Position numbers and translations under genes: made by a program
Notes under the pieces: model-generated
Database searches by the model: none
Seen by the model: the letters and a program-made list of their open reading frames with translations, nothing else
Told to the model about the DNA's origin: nothing
From: Psychrobacillus sp042944905
GTDB lineage: Bacteria > Bacillota > Bacilli > Bacillales_A > Planococcaceae
DNA: 64,000 nt
NCBI RefSeq assembly: GCF_042944905.1
Contig: NZ_CP168496.1
Location: forward strand, 2,480,001-2,544,000
Direction: 5' to 3'
Shown: positions 15,709-25,442 of the stretch, one piece after another
How positions within the stretch are numbered: the stretch's first letter is position 1
Layout: each line of letters begins with the position of its first letter

Positions 15709-18576
15709 ATGGATAAATGGATAAAGAAAATCCAATTTTACAAAGCTAAATTTGAAAAATTGCAAACAACTAAATGGGCTAAAGCCCTACGCATTTCATC
15801 TGGCGTTATATGGAATTTAAGTTTACTATTTTTAATTGTAGGTCTCACCTTTGGAATTTTTGCCGCTACAGTTGGAGCTGGTTATTTTGCTTCGTTAGTA
15901 AAAGAGGAACCTCTACGTGACAAAGAAGAAATGAGAGCTGCTGTATTTAATTATGAAGAAACCTCCGAAATCTATTTTGCTGGAGATGTATATATTGGTA
16001 AGTTAAGGACAGATCTTGAACGTACTGAAACCAAACTTTCCTCCATTTCTCCAGACGTGATACATGCTGTGTTAGCTACAGAAGATGAATACTTTGAGGT
16101 ACATAATGGGATAGTTCCAAAAGCAATTATTCGTGGTTTACTTCAAGATGTTACTAACTCTGATACAAAAACAGGGGGATCTACTTTAACGCAACAATTA
16201 ATTAAGAACCAAATATTAACAAACGAAGTGTCTTATGAACGAAAAGCAAAAGAAATTCTTTTAGCTATGCGTCTAGAACACTTCTTGACGAAAGATGAAA
16301 TATTAGAAACTTACTTGAATATCATTCCTTATGGTCGAAATGCAAACGGCAAAAACATTGCAGGCATTGAAACGGCAGCGAACGGAATATTCAATGTAAA
16401 AGCGAAGGATTTATCTTTACCACAAGCAGCCTATATCGCTGGAATCCCGCAATCCCCATTCGCTTATACTCCTTTTAGAAAAGGTGGAGTCTTAAAAGAA
16501 GGAAAAGCATTGCAGGCTGGAATAGAGCGGATGAAGACTGTTTTATTCCGAATGAAAGAAACGGGTTATATTTCAGAAGAACAATATAAGTCTGCAAAAG
16601 ATTACGATATTACAAAAGATTTTAGACAACCGGAAGTCGTTCCGGAAGATAAGTATCCATGGCTGACTTCTGAAATTGAAAACAGGGTAAAAGAAATACT
16701 TAGAGTACAATTTGCTGCAGCAGATGGAATTGATCCGGAACGTTTAAAAAATGAATCTAAACTCCGTGAAAAATACGATATTATTGCAAAAAGGGCTTTA
16801 AGTACAGGTGGTTATCGAATCCATACAACCATAAATAAAGATATGTATGAAGCAATGATTAAAGTGAAAGATGAATTTGATACGTATGGTCATACGTATA
16901 CAAAAGAAGTAAAAGATCCAAACACAGGCGAAATTACCATGCAAGATTTTCCTGTACAAGTAGGAAGTATGATGATTGAAAATGGAACAGGTAAAATATT
17001 AGCGTTCCTTGGTGGACGTGATTATAAACTGGAACAGTATAATCATGCAACACAAGCCACCCGACCAATTGGTTCGACAATTAAGCCTTTACTCGTATAT
17101 GCACCTGCAATTGAATATGGGGTTATTGGAGCTGGAAGCCCTGTTGTCGATGTAAAACTAGAAAATTTAGGACGTACCACATGGAAGGAATCGCCTTCTA
17201 ATTATACGAAAGAGCAAGAAAAAGGAATTATTTCTGCACGCGACGCATTAAAAACGTCACAAAACTTATCGACTATTCGTTTATATGATTTAATAATGGA
17301 TAGAAAGCCTACTGACTTCCTCAAAAAAATGGGATTTGAACATATTGAAGATAATGAATATGCAAATCACGCTTTAGCAATTGGTGGGATGACAAATGGA
17401 GCGACGGTTGAAGAAAATACAAATGCCTTTGGAACTTTCGCAAACAATGGTCAATTCATCGATGCATATATGATCGAAAAAATTGAAGATGTTAATGGGA
17501 ATTTAATCTACCAACATAAAACGGAACCAGTACAAGTATTCAGTCCTGCGACTGCTTATATTATTACCGATATGCTTCGGGATGTGTTATCTGGAGGAAC
17601 AGCAGCTCTTGCAAATTCTCGATTAAAATTTAAATCCGATTTTGCAGCTAAAACTGGTACGACACAAAATCATAATGACTCTTGGCTCGTCGGATACAAT
17701 CCAAATATTTCTCTAGGCGTATGGCTTGGTTACGATGATAATCAATTATCCTTATTTTATATGAACAATCGTTATAATCATCCAAGCGTTCGAGTAAATA
17801 TGCTTTGGTCCAATATGATGAATGCCATGTATGACGTGAATCCTGGGCTTGTGGATGCTCCAAATCCTTTCCCAGTCCCTAAAGGTGTTGTTACAAAATC
17901 ATTCTGTGGTATTTCAGGGTTGGCCCCGTCTGATGCATGTGCACAAGCAGGATTAGTCAAATCTGATTTATTTAATGAAGCTGCAATGCTCCCAACTGCA
18001 CCAGATGATAGCTTAATATCATCATCTTATGTAGTGATCAACGGGAATAGATATCGCGCTTTGGAATCTACCCCAAGTGAATTTGTTGTAAAAGGCGGAT
18101 ATGGAGTAAATGAAAACTTTATTACACGAATGCTTGGAAAATTTGGTGGAAATGCAAGTAAACTATTTCCTGAAAACTCTACTTTTGCAGGGAATGTAGT
18201 ATCAGAAGAAGTGTTTAAAGCAGATGGTAGTCCTCCTAAAGCTGTTACTGCTTCTCTCTCTGAAAAAACGTTAACATGGACTAAGTCGGAATCTTCTGAT
18301 GTTGTAGGATATCGAGTATTCAAAGTTGTTAATGGCGAAAGAGTCCTGGTGGCCTCTAAACTGGAAGCAGAAAATAATAGCTATAAAATAAATGGTACCG
18401 GGCAATATATCGTTGTGTCTGTTGACATTACAGGATTACAATCAGGAGCTTCTAATATCAATTCACTAGAAGAAAAAAATCCTGAACCACCAACGGAAAT
18501 CATAATACCTCCTACTACTCCGGACGGTGAGGATAAACCACCTACTGAAGATGAAGAACAAATAGGTGATGACTAA
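15709..18576 (+). CDS. Class A penicillin-binding protein (PBP1A family)
   Basis: A bifunctional cell-wall synthase: a glycosyltransferase polymerises glycan strands and a transpeptidase crosslinks them. The order is a short cytoplasmic N-terminus, a transmembrane helix (about 36-62), the glycosyltransferase domain (ATEDEYFEVHNG, GGSTLTQQLIKN), and the transpeptidase with its SxxK serine in RPIGSTIKPL, SQN in TSQNLST, and KTG in AAKTGTTQNHNDSW. A fibronectin-III-like segment follows, then a Pro/Glu/Asp-rich acidic tail. I choose ATG 15709 (955 residues) because GGGGGT is suitably placed; the earlier start overlaps the extended -10 box TGGTATAAT at 15673-15680. It is divergent from tyrS and convergent with acsA. 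Confidence 0.93.
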   Translation: MDKWIKKIQFYKAKFEKLQTTKWAKALRISSGVIWNLSLLFLIVGLTFGIFAATVGAGYFASLVKEEPLRDKEEMRAAVFNYEETSEIYFAGDVYIGKLRTDLERTETKLSSISPDVIHAVLATEDEYFEVHNGIVPKAIIRGLLQDVTNSDTKTGGSTLTQQLIKNQILTNEVSYERKAKEILLAMRLEHFLTKDEILETYLNIIPYGRNANGKNIAGIETAANGIFNVKAKDLSLPQAAYIAGIPQSPFAYTPFRKGGVLKEGKALQAGIERMKTVLFRMKETGYISEEQYKSAKDYDITKDFRQPEVVPEDKYPWLTSEIENRVKEILRVQFAAADGIDPERLKNESKLREKYDIIAKRALSTGGYRIHTTINKDMYEAMIKVKDEFDTYGHTYTKEVKDPNTGEITMQDFPVQVGSMMIENGTGKILAFLGGRDYKLEQYNHATQATRPIGSTIKPLLVYAPAIEYGVIGAGSPVVDVKLENLGRTTWKESPSNYTKEQEKGIISARDALKTSQNLSTIRLYDLIMDRKPTDFLKKMGFEHIEDNEYANHALAIGGMTNGATVEENTNAFGTFANNGQFIDAYMIEKIEDVNGNLIYQHKTEPVQVFSPATAYIITDMLRDVLSGGTAALANSRLKFKSDFAAKTGTTQNHNDSWLVGYNPNISLGVWLGYDDNQLSLFYMNNRYNHPSVRVNMLWSNMMNAMYDVNPGLVDAPNPFPVPKGVVTKSFCGISGLAPSDACAQAGLVKSDLFNEAAMLPTAPDDSLISSSYVVINGNRYRALESTPSEFVVKGGYGVNENFITRMLGKFGGNASKLFPENSTFAGNVVSEEVFKADGSPPKAVTASLSEKTLTWTKSESSDVVGYRVFKVVNGERVLVASKLEAENNSYKINGTGQYIVVSVDITGLQSGASNINSLEEKNPEPPTEIIIPPTTPDGEDKPPTEDEEQIGDD

Positions 18577-18599
18577 TAATTAATACCTCTATTTTTAAA

Positions 18600-18645
18600 A
18601 TGAAAAGCCACAGCTTTCCTGATTTGTCAGGTCGCTGTGGCTTTT
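18600..18645. terminator. Shared terminator between the PBP gene and acsA
   Basis: AAAAGCCACAGC / GCTGTGGCTTTT hairpin between two convergent stop codons, able to act both ways. Confidence 0.85.
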
Positions 18646-18646
18646 A

Positions 18647-20365
18647 TTAGTCTTCCATTGTTGATAAATCGCCAGTTGGTAATTTCAATTCCCAAGCTTT
18701 TAATACTCTTCGCATAATTTTACCGCTTCGAGTTTTTGGAAGCTTCTCTTTAAATTCAATTTCCCTAGGTGCTGCATGCGCAGCAAGCCCTTTTTTAACA
18801 AATTGCTGAATATCTGCAATTAATTCGTTTGAAGGTTCATATCCTTCATTTAAAGCCACGAATGCTTTAATAATTTCTCCACGAACAGGATCTGGTTTAC
18901 CGATTACTCCCGCTTCTAATATAGCAGGATGCTCTAATAGCTTGCTTTCCACTTCAAATGGTCCTACTCTTTCACCAGAAGTCATAATCACATCGTCGAC
19001 TCGTCCTTGGAACCAATAATATCCTTCATCATCCATATAAGCGGAGTCTCCTGAAAAATACCATTCATCATTCATAAAAGTTGACTCGTATTTTTCTTTG
19101 TTATTCCAAATTTGACGCATCATAGATGGCCAACCTTTTTTTATCGCTAGATTCCCCATTGTGAATGGAGGAACAACATTTCCTTGATTGTCTATAATGG
19201 CTGCTTCCAATCCCGGTAAAGGTTTACCCATTGATCCAGGTTTGATCGGTAAACAGCCGTAGTTACAAATCATTTGTGCTCCTGTTTCTGTCATCCACCA
19301 TGTATCATGAATTCGCTTATTAAATACATGCATTCCCCACTTAATCACTTCCGGATTTAATGGCTCCCCGACGGATAGCACATGGCGTAAAGTGGATAAA
19401 TCATGCGCTTTAACAATCGCGTCCCCTGCTCCCATCAACATACGAAATGCAGTTGGGGCACTATACCAAACCGTCACACCATACTCATCAATCGCGTTAT
19501 ACCATGCATCTGGCGAAAAACGTCCCCCAAGCACAAGAGAAGTAGCACCTGCAAGCCACGGGCCAAATACACCATAAGATGTACCTGTAACCCATCCAGG
19601 ATCTGCTGTGCACCAGTAAATATCTTCATCTCTAATATCCATAACCCATTTCATTGACTGGTATTGTTGAACCATTGCATAATGCACATGCAAAATGCCT
19701 TTTGGTTTCCCTGTTGAACCGGATGTGTAATGTAAGATAAGACCATCCTCTTTATCTACCCATTCTATGTCAAAAGAATCAGACGCCTGCATTAATGACT
19801 TATTAAAATCTATAAATTTTTCTGTTTCTTCTATATCTCCCCCAACTAAAAAAACTGTTTCTAAATGAGGTAATTTATCCAACGGAATTCTATTAAGTAA
19901 ATCTGGAGTAGTAACAATAGCTTTCGCTTCACTATCTAGTAAGCGATCATAAACTGCACCTTCCATAAATGCTTCAAATAGCGGCCCTACAATGACACCC
20001 ATTTTAACCGCACCAAGAAGTGCAAAATATAATTCTGGCGACCTAGGCATAAAAATAAACAACCGATCTCCTTTTTTAAGGGTAGAATTTTGTTTATATA
20101 CATTTGCTGCTTTATTGCTCCTATTTTTCATGTCAAGGAATGTATAAGATTCTTTCCTATTGGCATCTTGGTAATACAGTGCAATTTTATCTTTTCTATA
20201 AGATTCTGCATGTCTATCAATAGCTTCATAGGCCATATTAACTTTTTCAGTCTCATACCAAGAAAAATTCTTCTCTGCATCTTCCCATTGAAAACTTTTT
20301 ACAGTCTCATCATAGTCCTTTAATTGATAGTCACCTTGCACTACTGGTAGTACTTCTATTTTCAT
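18647..20365 (-). CDS. acsA: Acetyl-CoA synthetase
   Basis: Activates acetate to acetyl-CoA through acetyl-AMP. 572 residues, exactly the B. subtilis length, from the ATG at 20365; earlier starts crowd the AAAGGA ribosome-binding site. The AMP-binding P-loop HYTSGSTGKPKG lies at 212-223, and the C-terminal lysine in TRSGKIMRR is Lys549, the residue acetylated by AcuA in Bacillus to switch the enzyme off. The gene is divergent from acuABC, whose products acetylate and deacetylate that lysine, so the locus forms a self-contained control circuit. Confidence 0.97.
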   Translation of the reverse strand: MKIEVLPVVQGDYQLKDYDETVKSFQWEDAEKNFSWYETEKVNMAYEAIDRHAESYRKDKIALYYQDANRKESYTFLDMKNRSNKAANVYKQNSTLKKGDRLFIFMPRSPELYFALLGAVKMGVIVGPLFEAFMEGAVYDRLLDSEAKAIVTTPDLLNRIPLDKLPHLETVFLVGGDIEETEKFIDFNKSLMQASDSFDIEWVDKEDGLILHYTSGSTGKPKGILHVHYAMVQQYQSMKWVMDIRDEDIYWCTADPGWVTGTSYGVFGPWLAGATSLVLGGRFSPDAWYNAIDEYGVTVWYSAPTAFRMLMGAGDAIVKAHDLSTLRHVLSVGEPLNPEVIKWGMHVFNKRIHDTWWMTETGAQMICNYGCLPIKPGSMGKPLPGLEAAIIDNQGNVVPPFTMGNLAIKKGWPSMMRQIWNNKEKYESTFMNDEWYFSGDSAYMDDEGYYWFQGRVDDVIMTSGERVGPFEVESKLLEHPAILEAGVIGKPDPVRGEIIKAFVALNEGYEPSNELIADIQQFVKKGLAAHAAPREIEFKEKLPKTRSGKIMRRVLKAWELKLPTGDLSTMED

Positions 20366-20538
20366 CCTCTTCATCCTTTCGTTCAATATACTCTTTTATT
20401 CTACAATACTTTTTTGCACTTTTGCTAATGTTTTTGCTTTTTAGAATGTTTTACGATCTTTAGATAATGAATCACTTTCTTTCAGAAATATCATGTATAA
20501 TAATTTCAATTGACATTATTTTTATAGGTGGTGAATTT

Positions 20539-21171
20539 GTGATACATAACAAAAGGTATAATGCGGTGGAATTAGAAACAAAGCATGGTACCCTTATCGT
20601 AGAAGGACCGATACAATCGGAGGTAATAGCTAATTGGGAATTCCATGAAGATTTAGTTGCTTTCCGAGCACCTGCTCAACAACATAAAGCCATCGTTGAC
20701 ATCGCCAATCTACCTGAAGGAAGAATAATAATTGTACGAAATGAACGGACAATCGTAGGATACAGTACATTCCTTCACCCCGATCCACTTGAACGATGGT
20801 CTCAAGGGAATATGGAAAACTTGATCGAACTTGGTGCGATTGAAGTAATTCCAAAGTTTCGTGGAACAGGAGTAGGGAAAACCCTTCTACGTGTATCTAT
20901 GATGGATGACATGATGGAAGATTATATTACAATCACCACTGAATATTATTGGCATTGGGATTTAAAAGGAACAGGGTTAAACGTTTGGGAATATCGAAAG
21001 GTAATGGAGAAAATGATGCAGGCTGGGGGATTAGAATACTTTGCAACAGATGATCCTGAGATTAGTTCCCATCCTGCTAACTGTCTCATGGCTAAAATAG
21101 GTAGCAGAGTGGATAGCAAGTCCATTCAACAGTTCGATCAGTTACGCTTTATGAATCGGTTTATGTATTAA
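20539..21171 (+). CDS. acuA: Acetyltransferase AcuA controlling AcsA
   Basis: A GNAT-family protein that acetylates and inactivates AcsA at its catalytic lysine. The acetyl-CoA-binding motif is EVIPKFRGTGVGKTLL (about residues 99-115). I choose the GTG at 20539, preceded by AGGTGGTG, giving 210 residues, the same as B. subtilis AcuA; the longer frame upstream adds a hydrophobic stretch that is probably not translated. It is the first gene of acuABC and divergent from acsA. Confidence 0.93.
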   Translation: MIHNKRYNAVELETKHGTLIVEGPIQSEVIANWEFHEDLVAFRAPAQQHKAIVDIANLPEGRIIIVRNERTIVGYSTFLHPDPLERWSQGNMENLIELGAIEVIPKFRGTGVGKTLLRVSMMDDMMEDYITITTEYYWHWDLKGTGLNVWEYRKVMEKMMQAGGLEYFATDDPEISSHPANCLMAKIGSRVDSKSIQQFDQLRFMNRFMY

Positions 21172-21211
21172 TATCAAAAGAACAAGACAAATAGAAAGGG
21201 AGTCCATTCCA

Positions 21212-21859
21212 ATGATTGTAGAAGATATAATGAATACATCTGTACCTACATTAACACCTTCCCATACAATTAATGATGCATTACTACTCTTAAAAGAGAA
21301 AAGAATACGTCATTTACCAATTATAAATGAGCAGCGAGAAGTCATTGGTGTTGTGACCGATAGAGACTTAAAAGAAGCAACCCCCTCCTCGCTGTTGAGC
21401 ATCCAAAATCCTGAAATTTATGAACGTCCCTTAGAAGAAATTATGACGAAAAATCCAATTACTGGCCATCCACTAGACTTTGTGGAAGAAACGGCAACTA
21501 TTTTTTACGATAATCGTATTGGATGCTTGCCGATTGTTAGTAAAGGTAAACTTGTCGGTATGATTACGGAATCTGACCTATTATACAAATTTATTGAACT
21601 AACAGGCGCACATCAGCCTGGTTCTCAAATCGAAGTTCGTGTTCCCAATCAACCAGGAATATTGTTTGAAGTATCTAAAGTTTTTTATGAACAGAAAATG
21701 AATGTATTAAGTGTTTTGGTGTATCCAGATAAAGTGAGAAGTGATTACAAAATATTAGTATTACGTGTCAAAACGATGAATCCTCTCAAACTCATCGAAG
21801 CAATAAGAGCAGAGGGTTTCGAAGTTTTATGGCCAAATCATCCGGGAATGAATCTATGA
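21212..21859 (+). CDS. acuB: CBS-ACT domain protein AcuB
   Basis: 215 residues with two CBS domains (about 3-60 and 75-132) and a C-terminal ACT domain (about 138-212, beginning QIEVRVPNQPGILFEVSKVF). CBS pairs commonly bind adenine nucleotides. The role in acetoin/acetate metabolism is known only genetically in B. subtilis. AAAGGGAG precedes the ATG. Its stop overlaps the likely acuC start in ATGA. Confidence 0.94.
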   Translation: MIVEDIMNTSVPTLTPSHTINDALLLLKEKRIRHLPIINEQREVIGVVTDRDLKEATPSSLLSIQNPEIYERPLEEIMTKNPITGHPLDFVEETATIFYDNRIGCLPIVSKGKLVGMITESDLLYKFIELTGAHQPGSQIEVRVPNQPGILFEVSKVFYEQKMNVLSVLVYPDKVRSDYKILVLRVKTMNPLKLIEAIRAEGFEVLWPNHPGMNL

Positions 21860-23037
21860 AAAAGGATGCAGTGTTTATCTTTTCAGAAGACCAATTAGGC
21901 TATAAGTTTTCAGACACACATCCGTTTAACCAAAAGCGATTAACTTTGACGGTCGACTTATTAAGAGAATTGAACGCTTTATCATCATTGGATATAGTAG
22001 CACCTAGAACTGCAACGGACGAAGAATTGAGCTTAGCTCACGATCCTCACTATATTGAAATTGTGAAGAAAGCCAGTTTAGAAACAGCCGAAACAAGTAT
22101 ATATGAAAGTTATGGTATTGGTACAGAAGATACACCCATTTTCCCACATATGCATGAAGCGAGCGCTAGTCTTGTAGGAGGAACTCTAACTGCAGTGGAT
22201 TATGTTATGGAAGGAAAATCATCCCATGCACTTAATCTAGGCGGTGGTCTTCATCATGGTTTTAAAGGACGCGCCTCAGGTTTCTGTGTTTACAACGATA
22301 GTTCAGTAGCGATTAAATATTTGCAGCAAAAATACAATGCACGCGTTCTATACATAGACACAGATGCTCATCACGGAGATGGTGTGCAATGGAGCTTTTA
22401 CGATGATCCCAACGTATGTACAATTTCTCTTCATGAGACTGGAAGATATTTATTCCCTGGTACAGGTAATATTACAGAAAGAGGCTCTGGAGAAGGTTAT
22501 GGTACTTCCTTTAACTTTCCAATGGATGCTTTTACGGAAGATGATTCATTCTTAGAAATTTATCGTACAGCATTTAGAGAGATCATAGATTCTTTTAAAC
22601 CGGATGTCATTCTAAGCCAGAATGGTGCAGATGCCCACTACTTCGATCCATTAACGCATTTGTATGGCACGATGAAAATTTATCAAGAAATCCCGAAATT
22701 GGCTCATGAACTTGCGCATGAATATTGTGATGGGAAATGGATTGCTGTCGGAGGTGGTGGATATGATATATGGAGAGTAGTCCCTCGTGCCTGGTCCTTA
22801 CTATGGCTAGAAATGAATAACATAAAGGCTCCGGAAGGGGAACTGCCGAAAAACTGGCTAAATCGTTGGACTAAAGAGGCTCCTATTCCCTTCATTCCAA
22901 CTTGGATGGATCCAAATCCACTATATGAACCAATTCCCCGAAAAGCAGAAATTACAGAAAAAAATAAACAAATGCTTGATAAAGCGTTACTCTTGCTTCG
23001 TCAGCAGCAATCATACAAAAACCACCAGCAACATTAG
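21856..23037 (+). CDS. acuC: Deacetylase AcuC (histone deacetylase family)
   Basis: A zinc-dependent deacetylase that reactivates AcsA by removing the acetyl group. The catalytic signatures are present: LGGGLHHGFKGRASGFCVYND, the DTDAHHGDGVQWSFYDD metal site, and the downstream NGADAH and GGGGYD. The ATG at 21856 overlaps the acuB stop (ATGA), giving 393 residues and suggesting translational coupling; the track-length alternative at 21829 is possible. A terminator overlaps its end, convergent with ccpA. Confidence 0.94.
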   Translation: MKKDAVFIFSEDQLGYKFSDTHPFNQKRLTLTVDLLRELNALSSLDIVAPRTATDEELSLAHDPHYIEIVKKASLETAETSIYESYGIGTEDTPIFPHMHEASASLVGGTLTAVDYVMEGKSSHALNLGGGLHHGFKGRASGFCVYNDSSVAIKYLQQKYNARVLYIDTDAHHGDGVQWSFYDDPNVCTISLHETGRYLFPGTGNITERGSGEGYGTSFNFPMDAFTEDDSFLEIYRTAFREIIDSFKPDVILSQNGADAHYFDPLTHLYGTMKIYQEIPKLAHELAHEYCDGKWIAVGGGGYDIWRVVPRAWSLLWLEMNNIKAPEGELPKNWLNRWTKEAPIPFIPTWMDPNPLYEPIPRKAEITEKNKQMLDKALLLLRQQQSYKNHQQH

Positions 23038-23050
23038 CTACTGGTGGTTT
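23018..23050. terminator. Shared terminator between acuC and ccpA
   Basis: AAACCACCAG / CTGGTGGTTT hairpin, with A-run before and T-run after, located between convergent stop codons. Confidence 0.8.
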
Positions 23051-23055
23051 CCTTA

Positions 23056-24054
23056 TTACTTTACAGAATCTCTTTCCTCTATTCGGTAAGGAAGAATAAC
23101 TGTTTGTTCGTCAATTTTTTCTTTGTTCATAAACTTTGTCAATAACCTCATTGAAACTGCTCCGATATCATACAGAGGCAATACTACGCTTGTTAATTGA
23201 GGCCTTACCATTCGAGCAAGTTTGGAGTTTTCAAAACTAATGACCTCGATATCCTCAGGAACTCTAAAACCATTATCTTGAGCACCATGAATTAAACCTA
23301 TGGCAATTTCGTCATTTCCGGCAAAAAATGCTGTTGGAGGATTTTCAAGCTCACGAAGCTTTTTCCAAGCTAGAAGTCCATCATCATACGTATTATCAAT
23401 GCCTACGATTAAATCTGAGTCAATTTCTATATTGGCCTTTTCTAGTGCCTCCTTATAACCAGATAACTTGAACAATTGATTAATAGCCGATGATAATGAA
23501 CCAGAAACAAAAGCAACACGTTTATGTCCATTTTGAAGTAAACGATTAGCTGCATCAACTGCTGCTTCATGATATTCGATATTTACAGAAGGAAACGAGT
23601 TAGTAGCCTCAATTGTACCTGCTAACACGATAGGAACTTGTGACCTTTCCATCTCTTTAAACATATCTTTCGTTACTTGATCACTCATCATGACAACTCC
23701 ATCTACTTGCTTACTAAATAACGTTGAAAGTAGTTGAACTTCTTTGTCTTCTTGTTGATCGGAGTTCGTTAAAATAATATTGTATCTATACATCGTTGCA
23801 ATATCTTCTATTCCTCGCACAAGCTCCGCATAAAACACATTTGAAATATCTGGAATAATTACTCCAACTGTTTTTGTCTTTTTACTTGCTAATCCTCTTG
23901 CGACTGCATTCGGTCTATAATCTAGTCGCTCGATTACTGCTAACACTTTTTGACGAGTGGCAGGTTTTACATTTTGGTTTCCATTTACTACACGGGAAAC
24001 GGTTGCCATAGATACATTTGCTTCCCTTGCTACATCATATATTGTAATAGTCAA
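23056..24054 (-). CDS. ccpA: Catabolite control protein A
   Basis: LacI-family global regulator that binds cre sites with HPr-Ser46-P. The N-terminal helix-turn-helix and hinge (TIYDVAREANVSMATVSRV, then PNAVARGLASKKT) are nearly identical to those of B. subtilis CcpA, followed by the periplasmic-binding-like domain. I choose the TTG at 24054, with AAGGAGGG 8 bases upstream, giving 332 residues (B. subtilis 334); the upstream ATG has no ribosome-binding site. aroA upstream is closed off by a terminator, so ccpA should have its own promoter. The perfect cre at 10035-10048 is a likely target. Confidence 0.97.
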   Translation of the reverse strand: MTITIYDVAREANVSMATVSRVVNGNQNVKPATRQKVLAVIERLDYRPNAVARGLASKKTKTVGVIIPDISNVFYAELVRGIEDIATMYRYNIILTNSDQQEDKEVQLLSTLFSKQVDGVVMMSDQVTKDMFKEMERSQVPIVLAGTIEATNSFPSVNIEYHEAAVDAANRLLQNGHKRVAFVSGSLSSAINQLFKLSGYKEALEKANIEIDSDLIVGIDNTYDDGLLAWKKLRELENPPTAFFAGNDEIAIGLIHGAQDNGFRVPEDIEVISFENSKLARMVRPQLTSVVLPLYDIGAVSMRLLTKFMNKEKIDEQTVILPYRIEERDSVK

Positions 24055-24138
24055 CGCATAACCCTCCTTCACTACCATGAATATTTATACTATATATAAA
24101 TAATACTGTATGTTCACTATGATTTTCAATCATATAGT

Positions 24139-24168
24139 AAAACCGACTCTAGAAGAAGAGTCGGTTTT
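24139..24168 (-). terminator. Terminator of aroA
   Basis: AAAACCGACTCT / AGAGTCGGTTTT hairpin, 20 bp past the aroA stop codon. Confidence 0.8.
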
Positions 24169-24187
24169 GTGAATAATTATAATCTAA

Positions 24188-25273
24188 TTATGCATGTACT
24201 TCATGAGTTTTCATAAATCTTTGTAACGAATCGTAAAATTCATCGAATTGCTTTAAGTTCATTTGTTGAGCTGCATCGGATAATGCAACAGCAGGGTCAG
24301 GATGAACTTCTGCCATTACCCCATCTGCTCCAATAGCAATTGCAGCTTTCGCGGCAGGCAATAAAATATCTCTGCGTCCAGTAGAATGTGTTACGTCAAC
24401 AAATACAGGTAAATGTGTCTCTTGTTTCAATATTGGTACTGCAGAAATATCCAATGTATTTCTCGTAGCTCTTTCATACGTACGAATACCTCGTTCACAT
24501 AAAATAATTTGATCATTACCTTGTGACATAATGTATTCAGCAGCGTGTATAAATTCATCTAACGTAGCGGCAATTCCACGTTTTAGAAGTACTGGTTTAT
24601 TAATGGAACCTACTGCCTTTAATAACTCAAAGTTTTGCATATTACGAGCACCAACTTGCACAACATCTATATAATCAAGTGCTTCCTCTAAATGGCTAGG
24701 TGTAACGATTTCAGACACTACCGCTAACCCATACTCTTGTGAAATTTGTTTTAATATTTTTAAGCCTTCTAATCCAAGTCCTTGGAAATCATATGGAGAA
24801 GTACGTGGCTTGTAAGCCCCACCTCTAATAAGTTTTAATCCTTTTGCTTGAATTGCTGCGGCAACCTCTGCAACTTGCGTATACGATTCAACAGCACATG
24901 GACCAAATACGAAGGAAGGTGTACCTGTTCCAATTTTTTCACCATTAATCTCTACAATCGTATCTGTTGACTTCTTTTTACGTGAAACAAGAAGCGCTTT
25001 TTTCTGATCATCCACTTGCAGTTCTAAAGCAGTCTTGAAAATTTCTTTAAAAATGTGCTCCACTGTGGACTGTGGTAGTGGGCCATTATTATTTTCTTTT
25101 AAATGATCTAGCATATTTCTTTCGCGAAGAGGGTCATATCTATTTACACCTTGTTTTTCTTTTACTCTTCCAATTTCTTGAACGACTCCAGCTCTTTCAT
25201 TAATCAACTGTAAAATTTCTACGTTGATTTCATCTACACGTGTGCGTAATCCTTCTAAGTCTACTTGACTCAT
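24188..25273 (-). CDS. aroA: Bifunctional chorismate mutase / DAHP synthase
   Basis: Condenses phosphoenolpyruvate and erythrose-4-phosphate, the first step of aromatic amino acid synthesis. The AroQ-type chorismate mutase domain (1-90) serves as the regulatory module, and the KDPG-aldolase-like DAHP synthase domain (about 95-360) shows FVFGPCAVES, RGGAYKPRTSPYDFQG and DVTHSTGRRD. 361 residues, as in Bacillus AroA. GGAG precedes the ATG. Neighbour of ccpA, as in B. subtilis. Confidence 0.96.
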   Translation of the reverse strand: MSQVDLEGLRTRVDEINVEILQLINERAGVVQEIGRVKEKQGVNRYDPLRERNMLDHLKENNNGPLPQSTVEHIFKEIFKTALELQVDDQKKALLVSRKKKSTDTIVEINGEKIGTGTPSFVFGPCAVESYTQVAEVAAAIQAKGLKLIRGGAYKPRTSPYDFQGLGLEGLKILKQISQEYGLAVVSEIVTPSHLEEALDYIDVVQVGARNMQNFELLKAVGSINKPVLLKRGIAATLDEFIHAAEYIMSQGNDQIILCERGIRTYERATRNTLDISAVPILKQETHLPVFVDVTHSTGRRDILLPAAKAAIAIGADGVMAEVHPDPAVALSDAAQQMNLKQFDEFYDSLQRFMKTHEVHA

Positions 25274-25442
25274 AGTTAATTCTCCTCTCTTCTCTCCAAC
25301 GACACTTTATATCGACTGAAGATTATGATACATTTTTAGATATAAGACATATTATAATCAATGCATGCATGAATGTCACGCATTTTATTTTAACGCTTCA
25401 ACTCGCTAAAGTATTTGATATTAAGAAAAGGGACGTGAGAAT

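Noticed and set aside
20468..20484. TGAATCACTTTCTTTCA between acsA and acuA as a cre site
   Set aside because: It is a 17-bp imperfect palindrome lacking the central CG of cre. CcpA control of acsA/acuABC is plausible from B. subtilis but is not supported by this sequence.
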